Notes under the pieces: generated by a model
Told to the model about the DNA's origin: nothing
The model's input: only the letters and a program-made list of their open reading frames with translations
Database searches by the model: none
Program-made: the position numbers and the translations under genes
DNA from: Knufia peltigerae
Taxonomy: Eukaryota > Ascomycota > Eurotiomycetes > Chaetothyriales > Trichomeriaceae
DNA: 22,244 bases
Assembly (NCBI GenBank): GCA_030247855.1
Contig: JAPDRN010000246.1
Coordinates: 1-22,244 of the forward strand
Direction: 5' to 3'
Shown: piece by piece, positions 7,734-15,922 of the stretch
Numbering within the stretch: the first letter of the stretch is position 1
Layout of the letters: the number at the start of each line of letters is the position of its first letter

Positions 7734-9596
7734 TTACTTCTCAAAAACAACCCCAAGCACATCTTCTACATCTCCAGTTTCTCCCGTACCTGTTATTTTA
7801 GCCAGGCAATCGGCGGCGAACCGGAGATGTTCGGCTGCGGTGACAATATCAATCTCATCCTGAGGATCATGATTGGCAATAGTCGTATTTTCGTGTCGGT
7901 TCGAGTCCTTCGTCACCGAAGAAGAGGACATGACATTTGAATTGGGAGCTGCTTGATCGAGAAAGTCATTGAGATGCCCTAAGCACTGTTTGAGGTACAG
8001 GCTCTGACGGTGCGTGACGGACAGGGAAGCACTCCAATACGCTTGAGCCTCGGCTGGATTTATCCTGTCAATATCTCCACCCGCGGCTGCCGTAGTGAGC
8101 TCAGCGAATGCGTCGGTCAATTGGTGAAGGAACGATTGAAGACCGGCTGAACTCTGGGTCCCCATCGTCGATTCTGCATCCCTGCAGGATATACCACATA
8201 TTCGGTTCGAAGGGATAGTGGGAAATACTTTCTGAACTTGTGCCTGCAGAGATTGGAGTGCTGCTGTTCGATGAGCGCCATTTTCGAGAAGATCAATCTT
8301 GTTCAAGACAAGCAGGATCATTTTGCCAGCGACGTGGCATTCCTGAACGGCCTCGTAGACTTGTTCATTGACCGGAACAATCGGCGTACCTTCATCATCT
8401 AACTCGATTGATAGAAGTGCAACGACAACGTCGGATTGAAGCGCTCGCTCCCGAGCACGACGTATCCCTTCACGCTCGACCAAGCCGATTCTGTACTGGC
8501 CGTTGTCGCCACTACCAGATCGCAAGCCCGCCATGTCACCCAAGCGGCATAGCCAGCCTTGCAAGTCGACAGAAACATCAACGATATCCCTTGTCGTGCC
8601 TTCTTCGGCACTGACGATCGCCGCCTCTCGGCCCACGATGCGATTTAACAAGGAACTTTTTCCAGCATTCGGCGCGCCCAGCAGAGCAATATTGATACCA
8701 TTACGCAACAGCTCGCCCTTGGATGCGTTCCGCACATGTATTTCGATCTGCCGCTGTAGCCCAGTGACTTGTTCTGACACGGAAGCCATGAATTCCACTG
8801 GTGACTCATCAAAATGCTGATCCTCAGAGAAGTCGATGAGCGCCTCCAGTTCGCCTCGGGCGTAGAGTAACATCGTCCGCCATTCTTCATAACGCTTTGC
8901 AAGACCTCCATCTGAGCCGCTCACGGCCAAACGGCGTTGTTGCTCGGTCTCGGCGGCAAGAGTCTCGCCTAGTGCTTCGGCCTGCGTGAGGTCCAGTCTC
9001 CCGTTGTAAAACGCACGCTTTGTGAACTCGCCCGGCTCAGCAGGGCGTATCATGTACCCCGTCTCTTTGAGAATTCCTCCGCAGGCCGAGACGGCATCCA
9101 GAACAGATCTGACGATAGCACGGCCGCCGTGGACGTGCAGTTCGAGCACGTCTTCGCCGGTCACGGTGTTTAGCGCAGGGAAGTAAAGGACGAGCGCGCC
9201 ATTGTCAAGGACTTGGCGACTCTGTGCGCCGTTTGGGTGCGGTTCATACAGCCGTCGTAAGGTTGCAGTTCGAGGTTTCGGTTGAGGTCGATTAGGACAT
9301 AGGGAGCGGTAGATGTCAAGGCACGCCGGTCCTGAGATGCGGACCACGGCGATCGCAGCTCGGCCAGGAGCAGTAGACAATGCATAGATTGTGTCCGGGG
9401 CAAAGGCGTCAGCAGACCTCGGGGCCCAGTCCCTCACGTCTGATATGGCTGTCGAAGATACATATCGACTTCGACTCCCGCCCACTGATCCTGGAAGGGC
9501 CGCTGAGGCGATTTTGGCGAATGAAACTTTGTCATAACATGGCCGCAGGGTCGATATGCTACGCGAGAGAGCCCTCCAGGCGCCGCGACATATCAT
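7734..9596 (-). CDS. MSS1: Mitochondrial tRNA modification GTPase (Mss1/MnmE/TrmE family)
   Basis: With its Mto1/GidA partner this GTPase installs the 5-carboxymethylaminomethyl-type modification on wobble uridine of mitochondrial tRNAs. It is 620 aa from the ATG at 9596 (the frame extends to a GTG at 9602). Residues 1-50 are Arg/Ser-rich and hydrophobic, a likely mitochondrial presequence. The formyl-THF-binding TrmE N-domain follows (TIYALSTAPGRAAIAVVRIS, then GGRAIVR and PAEPGEFTKRAFYNGRLDLTQ near 186-205). The G domain has the P-loop GAPNAGKSS (307-315), GTTRD (333-337), G3 DMAGLR (354-359, usually DTAGLR) and NKID (432-435). The C-terminal helical part is longer than in bacteria. The frame ends GVVFEK without the family's terminal FC[IV]GK. 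A GTAAGT donor overlaps the last codons (7737), so a last exon may be missing from this model: an acceptor ending at 7655 would give an exon 7654-7627 ending SFCKHDT. Confidence 0.93.
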   Translation of the reverse strand: MICRGAWRALSRSISTLRPCYDKVSFAKIASAALPGSVGGSRSRYVSSTAISDVRDWAPRSADAFAPDTIYALSTAPGRAAIAVVRISGPACLDIYRSLCPNRPQPKPRTATLRRLYEPHPNGAQSRQVLDNGALVLYFPALNTVTGEDVLELHVHGGRAIVRSVLDAVSACGGILKETGYMIRPAEPGEFTKRAFYNGRLDLTQAEALGETLAAETEQQRRLAVSGSDGGLAKRYEEWRTMLLYARGELEALIDFSEDQHFDESPVEFMASVSEQVTGLQRQIEIHVRNASKGELLRNGINIALLGAPNAGKSSLLNRIVGREAAIVSAEEGTTRDIVDVSVDLQGWLCRLGDMAGLRSGSGDNGQYRIGLVEREGIRRARERALQSDVVVALLSIELDDEGTPIVPVNEQVYEAVQECHVAGKMILLVLNKIDLLENGAHRTAALQSLQAQVQKVFPTIPSNRICGISCRDAESTMGTQSSAGLQSFLHQLTDAFAELTTAAAGGDIDRINPAEAQAYWSASLSVTHRQSLYLKQCLGHLNDFLDQAAPNSNVMSSSSVTKDSNRHENTTIANHDPQDEIDIVTAAEHLRFAADCLAKITGTGETGDVEDVLGVVFEK

Positions 9597-10063
9597 CCGC
9601 ACGATGTTTAGAAAATTGCAACGAGAGTGTTTGTAGAGTTCGAAAAGAGGTGCGACTACTTCTACTAGAACTTGTGCTCGCCAATCCGCATTTCAACGAG
9701 TCACATTTCCACATCACGTGCAAGTGTATGACTCGCCCAAGTATACCATGCACATCCTCAGCATTGGGAGTCCGGCGTCTACAGCCAAAAGACGATACGA
9801 GCAAAAGGAAATGATGTCCCGGGTTATATATAATATCGTTAGGTTCGTTTTATTACATACATTGATCAAAGGATCTGCGCCGGCCAGCTCAAAATGCAAA
9901 CTGACATCAACACCGTTGAATAAAAATGAGACAGTCTCCCGACAAAATTCTCCAAAGCAATCAATCGCCGAGACGAAAATCTTTGACAATCGGGTATTCT
10001 CGTCGACATTGGATGGATAGTAGATACACAAGTAAGGCGCTGGTACTTGCATCTCGTCAAGCA
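9597..10063. other. Spacer between MSS1 and the HGDLTL-A gene
   Basis: This 467-base segment holds the 3' UTR of the upstream minus-strand gene and the MSS1 promoter. On the minus strand the frame of the upstream gene stays open through it down to a TGA at 9714 if its last intron is retained. No other feature is seen. Confidence 0.5.
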
Positions 10064-10859
10064 CTAGTTCCTGTGAGACGTTAGCAATTCGCTTCAATAC
10101 GGGTTCAAGCACGTACAAGAGACCCAAAGTCAAATCACCGTGGATCTTGGCCTTGAGTTGGACCTCGATGTCAAGGTTAAGGTCAAGCCGTAATCGCAAT
10201 TGCTCATTTTCACCTTCATCGTCACCTCCTTCCTGTCCCTCCTTGCCGCCCTTGTTTTTGAGGAGACCGCCGAGAGCTTCGTGAGGCTTGCTGAGGGCTT
10301 TTCCGGCCGTGTCATTGACCAGGCCGCTGGCGCCGTCGACCACACCGTTGACAGTCTCGCCCACTTCGTCGACGGCATCGAGAGGACCGCCGCCTCCTCC
10401 GCCGAGGAGGCCGCCGTCTTGTCCTTGTGTCTGGGCTTGTGACTGGGCCTGGGCCTTTCCTCGGTTGCGATTCCTGTTTCTTCTGCCACCCTTCTGAGAC
10501 ACGTCGCTCCGATAGGCACTGTCAGTGTCGCTGGGTGGTTGACTCGATCCGCGACCGCGACCTCGACTGGCCTGTCGTGACTTTGAGCGTGATTGTTGTT
10601 CCATCTTTGGTTGAGGAGCTGGCGTCGAAGGCGGTTCGTCGTCACCACCGGCGTCCACTTCACCGTCGGCTTCTTCCTTCTGAGGTGTACCGTTGGCTGA
10701 GCCTTTCTGGCCGAGCTTCTTGGGTTTCCGTCGTTCTTCGGACTTTTTGGAACTGGCAGAGGCTCCTATGCTTCCAGCGCCTGAGGCAGAACCAGCAGCG
10801 TCGAGGTTTCCGCCGAGGTTGGTCTCTTCAGTAGATTTGGTCTCTTGTTCAGCAGACAT
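10064..10859 (-). CDS. HGDLTL-motif protein A (249 aa), function unknown
   Basis: I do not recognise a named family. Exons are 10859-10117 and 10070-10064, with a 46-nt intron (GTACGT...GCTAACGTCTCACAG) before the last codon. The protein is largely disordered: Ser/Gly/Ala and Lys/Glu at 1-90, a basic RGRGRG stretch (99-104), DTDSAYRSDVSQ (111-122) leading into GGRRNRNRNRGK (124-135), a Q/A tract (136-148) and a G6 run (153-158). The C-terminus (221-239) alternates hydrophobic and polar residues strictly, then ends HGDLTLGLLN. A paralogue at 12522 shares the order of these parts, 22 of the last 29 residues and the intron place. Position 10859 is the ATG; the open frame extends upstream to 10982 through less likely starts. 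The intron is supported by consensus and by the paralogue; without it 133 more codons follow. Confidence 0.82.
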
Positions 10860-12521
10860 GTTGGAAAAGTGGAAGTCAAGATGTAGAGGAGGGTGAAGAA
10901 GGAGTATGCAACAGAGAAAAACCGACGTAAGATGATGATGACCGGGTTCTCTTGTCCAAAAAAGCAACGGGGAAATAGACACTGCAGGTCGACGTAGATC
11001 ACATCCACACCGACGTCAGGGTGGTAGACCACAACCAGCGATACTTGAACTGTGAACATGGAACTTGACACGACCACGCAATGAACATGACGTCGGGCAT
11101 TGCTGCTTTTGAGGCAGGTCCAGGGTAGAGCGCCATGGATCAAGATGAAGGGGGAGAAGGAATTCGCCCAAAGCAGGATTCAAAAAGTTGGCCAGACCAA
11201 TTGCAGCGTAATGGGCTGCAGGCGGATACCACTGTGGCTGGCAGTGACAGGGATGTGGGCAGGGAAACGTGGTCGAGAAGATGGCGCCAACGGTCAGAGA
11301 AGAGTGGAAAAGTGGCTGATCGAGGTCATCGTCGATGTTTTACTGGGTACAAGGGGTACGAGTTCTATGCACAAGGAGGGGGATCAGCGAAGTCTGTGGC
11401 GGGGCGGTAAGTGATATCCGTAGAGAGGAAGAATATGGACACGAGTATTCCGTACAGCCCATGGCAAGTACTCGTAGAGATGTTCGGCCGTGATGATGAT
11501 GGGTGATGTGATGATGACAGGTTTGTTCTAAGGTGGTGGAGAGTGTTTTTGCCAGGGTACGAGGACAGGACAGTATTTTTTCCTTGCTTTGTGCTTGGCT
11601 ATTACTGGGATGTCCCTTGTTGTTGGGTACCACGACTACGTAACTACGGGGTTCTCGATATTCCTGCAGCTCCATACTCGAACCTCGACTCCTCGCCATG
11701 TCGCTGCAAGGTTGGTGATGATTGTAACAGTCTTGTCGAGAGTACATGCTATTGTCGTCGTAACATTTAACAAGAAATAAGAGTACTGACATACCCTGCT
11801 ACGTAGATTTACAAAACACCAAGTTTGTAACTCGTAACTCGTAGAGCAGAATGAATGATGGACATGGCCTTTGCGTCAATGGCGTCCATGCGTCATACCA
11901 AAATCCGATCGAGCCGAGCGCCACAAGCCGCCGGACGTGCTATCATTATCCAGTACGAGTACTTTTACATACCTACAGTGTGTACTCCGTACTCCGTACA
12001 GTACAGAGTACCTCCAGTTGGTTGTCGACGCCACGAATCTGGGGCACCAAAGTTCACCGGCGTCAAGATGATCAAATCACAATTCGCCAGATACACGTCA
12101 AATAAGCCTCCACCGACAAGGATCTTTCCAACTTCCCGCATTTCGTGCTCGGGGGCCACGTTGCCCAAAATCTTGGTTCTTGAATGTCATCGAGGCGTGC
12201 GATCTTCATCCAACACTCCTCCTGGAATCTCGCTGCTTCAAGCAGGGAAAAAGACATGGGCTGGTGGGAGGGGATACTCAAACCTCGAAACAAGGTCCCC
12301 TCGACCCTGAACCCTTGTCACTATGATGTCGTTGCTGCAGGTGGCTTTTTCGTTTCAACTAGACCCTCATCCCATGGTCTGAGTATCCTGCCTTTGCTCA
12401 CTGCCACTCGTAGTTTATCAGCATCCGTCTTGACTCGACGTTTTTCTTACTTGACTTTTGTACTCACCGACCAACTCCCATCCACCATCATTGTTCCTTC
12501 AGCTCAGATTTACTTACCATC
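10860..12521. other. 1.66 kb divergent promoter region between the HGDLTL paralogues
   Basis: The spacer separates the starts of the two head-to-head paralogues and so holds both promoters and leaders. It contains a TGTACTCCGTACTCCGTACA cluster at about 11981-12000 followed by GTACAGAGTACC, and an ATTCCGTACAG near 11448. Open frames such as 11135-11410 (+) and 11340-11792 (-) lack homology or convincing gene structure. The bases before 12522 are CT-rich with TTACCATC just ahead of the ATG. Confidence 0.5.
11981..12012. repeat. Tandem ACTCCGT / GTACAGAGTAC cluster
   Basis: TACTCCG occurs twice in tandem, followed by GTACAGTACAGAGTACC, which partly mirrors it. It belongs to the same motif vocabulary as 4279-4298 and 4727-4761 and lies in the divergent promoter. 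Confidence 0.5.
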
Positions 12522-13209
12522 ATGTCTGAGCCTACGCAGACTCCCACGCCCGAGAAGACTCCCGGACCAGGCAAGAAATCCAGTCGCCCTGGACTGGACC
12601 GGAGCAATTCCGACGTCTCTACAACATCCGCAGACGACCAGGGCTACGAGTCACGGTCCAGATCACAATCACGCCGGAGGAGGAGACAGAACCAGCGACA
12701 ACGGCAAGCGGCCCAGGGCAAGGCCCAGGCTGGAAATGCATCGGCCCAATCGATGGCCGCCATCGACGAGGGCGACGAACCAGAACAACAGCAACAGGTT
12801 GCCCAACGGCAGCAGCAGCCACAGCAACAACAACAACAGCCTCAATGGCTCAAGAACCCCAACCCCCGAGACATCACTGAGGCCCAGCCGTTCGAGCGGA
12901 TAAAACCACCCTCTCAATCCATGGACGGGCCCGTCACCTACGCTCGCATGCTCCGAGGGGAGATCCCGTGGCGCGGCGCACCACCCACGCAGCCACTCGA
13001 GACTGCACAGCCCATCGACTCGAAAGACAGCAGTGGGAAAGACCCCATGGACCAAGACGGTTTGAAGCTGCGGATCGAGTTGAATCTGGATATTGAGATC
13101 GAGCTCAAGGCCAGCATACACGGTGATCTGACACTGGCATTATTGTAAGTACCATGGCTCCAGTTTACGCTCGTCAAACACCGTTCTTAACGCTGACCAC
13201 AGAAATTGA
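12522..13209 (+). CDS. HGDLTL-motif protein B (209 aa), paralogue of the gene at 10064-10859
   Basis: I do not recognise a named family. Exons are 12522-13144 and 13203-13209, with a 58-nt intron (GTAAGT...GCTGACCACAG) leaving only the last codons in exon 2. Parts in order: Pro/Thr/Lys-rich start, SADDQGYESRSRSQSRRRRR (36-55), a basic Q-rich run NQRQRQAAQGKAQA (57-70), polyQ (88-107), a WL-NPNPRD segment (109-116), a segment not found in the paralogue (PVTYARMLRGEIPWRGAPP, 137-155) and the C-terminal LKLRIELNLDIEIELKASI (181-199) plus HGDLTLALLN. The YxxR/S-to-basic-Q arrangement and the C-terminus match the divergent gene. The P(V)TYA..L(R)GEIPW segment looks conserved-protein-like rather than disordered. 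Retaining the intron ends the protein at once after LALL, so the product hardly changes. A further open frame follows the stop (see findings). Confidence 0.85.
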
Positions 13210-13562
13210 TCGTCAGGGCTTGATTTGGGTCTGCCAAAGGTCAAGTTGCCCAAACTACCGAAACCGCCCGCGTTACCCAAGCTGCCGAAACCGGGCCTGT
13301 GACGAAGCAAGGGGAAAAGGAACAAAGATGAGGAATCAAATCTTAATGTATCATGTCATGTTGTTTTGCGGTCCGAGTTGGCTAGTTTTATCATCTTGTT
13401 TCATACCTACTATGAAAGCTATATAAGTTTGGCATGGCGATTTTGAATGAGGGCGTTGGGAAAGAGCACTGGCCGCCTCGATAGGCTTGGGCTCGATATT
13501 GTAACTCTAAATGTATCACTCATGCTTAGACTCCCATCGCGTTGCGACCTCAAACCTCCCCG
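13210..13562. other. Short convergent spacer
   Basis: This holds the 3' UTRs of protein B (+) and the class I/II aminotransferase (-). Its first 93 bases stay open in frame after protein B's stop and encode a Leu-Pro-Lys repeat, described as a finding. The rest shows nothing notable. Confidence 0.5.
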
Positions 13563-15196
13563 TTAGTTAAGCTGTTCGCCGTGACCGACTGCTGTCGTCT
13601 TAGGGCTGCGTGGGACATCATCATCATCATCATCGGGTTCCTCGCGTATGGCGGTGTCGAATTGTCCAAACTCTCCCCTAGCGCGCTTAACCACCCTCTC
13701 AATGCCGTTCATGCCTAGCTCGAGAGCTTCCATTTTGGGACCATAGCTGATGCGGACAAAGTGGTGGCAAGGGCTGTCAAACAAGTCCCGTCTCTTTGCA
13801 GGATTCAAGTCGAAGAAGATGCCCGGGACAACCATCACCTTCTCCTCCAAGAGAGCTTCGAAGAACGACAGACCATTGGAAAGGTCAATGGGGCTATTCT
13901 TTGGGAGTGGGGGGTTCAAGGTGGTGAGGTCGAGCCATATGTAGAACGTGCTGTCTGGAATTGCCTGATCACCCATGTTAAAGCCAATCTCCTTGAGTCG
14001 CTTGAGGACAAAGTCGCGCTTCTTTTTGAAGTGTCGCTGGAGAGCTTGCATTTCTCGTTTGACCTTGGTAGGCTCTAGCATTGGGACAGCAGCTTCTTGG
14101 AAGGGAACATTCGTGCCTCCGTCGAGGTAACTGCCAGAGGAGCCCAGAGCCTTAATGAACTCTTTAGGACCGATGATCCAGGCAACACGCCAGCCAGGGA
14201 GCCGGAAACGCTTCGTGAGGCCGTCGACAATGATCACGTCGTCCTCGTCGACATCAATGACGTTACTGGCAGAAGAGATTGTGGTTCCATCGCAGTTGTT
14301 GTTGTAATTGTAGCCAGCATAGAACTCGTCAAAAATCAGTGTGGCTCGGTCGCGACAAATGTCCTGAATGATCGCCAGTTCGTCCGGATGCAGAGCATGG
14401 CCGGTAGGATTTCGAGGGTTGGAGGTCAGGATCACAGAGGTTCCACGAGCCAGTTCCTCAGTGATCTTATCCACGTGAATGTGATACCCGTCGGCGGCAG
14501 ACAAGGGTGAGGGGATGGCCACAAAGTTTCGAAACAAACTAAGCATCTGTGCCATAATGATTAGTAGATGTAAAACTTCAGACGACATTTTGATGTACCT
14601 CATTGTAGGCGGTGTAGTCGGGAATGAAGAAGCCCAGGTACGCATTGCCCAAGACAGCGGCGATTCGAATGAGCCCAGCTCTTCCACCTGGTACAATGCA
14701 TACATTTTCCCATGTGTACTGCGACTCTTTCCCTTGACGATAGTTGTAATTGTAGAGATTCGCGACCGCTGCTCGGAGGGATTTGATGCCTGCCGTAGGA
14801 CCGTATTCTCTTCCTGCTGAGGTGATGGGGATGGAGTCTGGACGCTCAAAGCAGCCTTCGATGTGGTCGACTTCCGGTGCTCCTTGACCTAAGTTCGCCC
14901 ATTTATCGGGTTCTTCGAGGTAGCCATGCTTGGTAGCCTGTTCAGTTACCCTGTGTACAGTTAGTGTTGGCAGCAATCGAGCGATCTTTGGGGGCTACAT
15001 ACCAGATCACTCCAGTACTCGCACGATTCGGATCGAGACCAGCGTGAACTCGATGGGCCTGGTGGGCTCTCAAGTTTTGATGGCTTTGTGAACTGCCCTC
15101 ATCTTCAGGATGGATAGAGAAGCGACGTCCATCGCTGCTGGTATGCAGGACGGATCTCAACGTCGACACGCGACGACCTGAAGCCGAGGAACTCAT
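13563..15196 (-). CDS. PLP-dependent class I/II aminotransferase (ACC-synthase-like fold)
   Basis: Predicted fold-type I PLP enzyme of 509 aa. Exons are 15196-15003, 14950-14599 and 14546-13563. Both introns are 52 nt: GTATGT...CACTAACTGTACACAG, and GTACAT...GGCACAG. Both joins restore family sequence (TGVIW/VTEQATKHGY and DYTAYNE/MLSLFRNF). Motifs: LGQGAPEV (85-92), REYGPTAGIKSLRAAVA (112-128), PGGRAGL (152-158), SNPRNPTG (224-231), FDEFYAGY (254-261), and the PLP lysine K294 in GLTKRFRLPGWRVAW, followed by the GxK-type IIGPKEF. The C-terminal tail is acidic (EEPDDDDDDVPRSP). Members include aspartate, aromatic and 2-aminoadipate aminotransferases and ACC-synthase-like proteins; the substrate is not evident. 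There is no targeting signal, though the N-terminal 60 residues are Ser/Arg/His-rich. It is divergent from another aminotransferase at 15923. Confidence 0.92.
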
Positions 15197-15922
15197 AGTG
15201 GTCGCCGATAACGGTGGGGTCTCGTCAAAGGGAGAGAAGTGCTTGGCCGCAGGGAAGAAATATGGATCTCCAGAAAAGACCCAGGCCCTGACGTAGCCTG
15301 GTAGGTAGAAATCACGGCCTAATGCTCTAGGCTCAATGGGCGTGGAGTGAAGGTGTGGTAAGCAGGAAAATCCATTGAAAGAAAGGCTTCCTTGGGTATT
15401 AATTCTTCAAGGGAGCAGATTTCGACCTTATTACTCTTTACAAGCTGAGGAAGTAGCATCTCCTTTCATGCACCGGTGACGCGTAGCCCCCTGCAATAAA
15501 CCCTACAAAACATGGTCTCGTACTCGTAGGCGCTCACTAAGCAAGTTTTGGAAGGTTCGTCCCTTCGTTCTGGACTTGACAAAGTGGGATCTGGAGTCAC
15601 CTGCAGCGACCCAATCAGGTTGAGGAAAGCAAGCATTCAGTGAGCAGTTGAGGTTTCTGAACTTTATGTGTAATACGGAGGAGACACATCGAATAAGAAG
15701 AGACCTTGGTGTTTATCTAAATACATGTCCAAGTAGGGGAGGGATCATTGAATCTCTCCAAACTCTTGTCGATAAGTCATCACAGGGCGTAGAGCGGCTT
15801 CTTCAGCCAAAGCACAAAGCACAATATCTCGGACTTATCCACTCGTGCTAGAGTTCCATCCTGCAATCTTTCACATATGTACAGACTGTATACACGCCTC
15901 ACTGGACCAAGAAGTAAGCACC
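15197..15922. promoter_or_regulatory. Shared divergent promoter of two aminotransferase genes
   Basis: These 726 bases separate the two start codons. A CCAATCA (CCAAT-box type) lies at 15611-15617 and a GATAAG at 15771-15776, both plus strand; such short sites occur by chance. No gene is visible inside. A bidirectional control region is inferred from the arrangement only. Confidence 0.4.

Noticed and set aside
7898..7908. GGTTCGAGTCC, a perfect tRNA B-box
   Set aside because: It lies inside the MSS1 coding sequence; there is no A-box, acceptor stem or anticodon arm upstream.
11135..11410. 91-codon frame starting at an ATG in the divergent promoter, ending near a GGTAAGTG donor-like site
   Set aside because: Low-complexity Arg/Gly/Ser reading without homology; an overlapping frame of similar length exists, as expected by chance.
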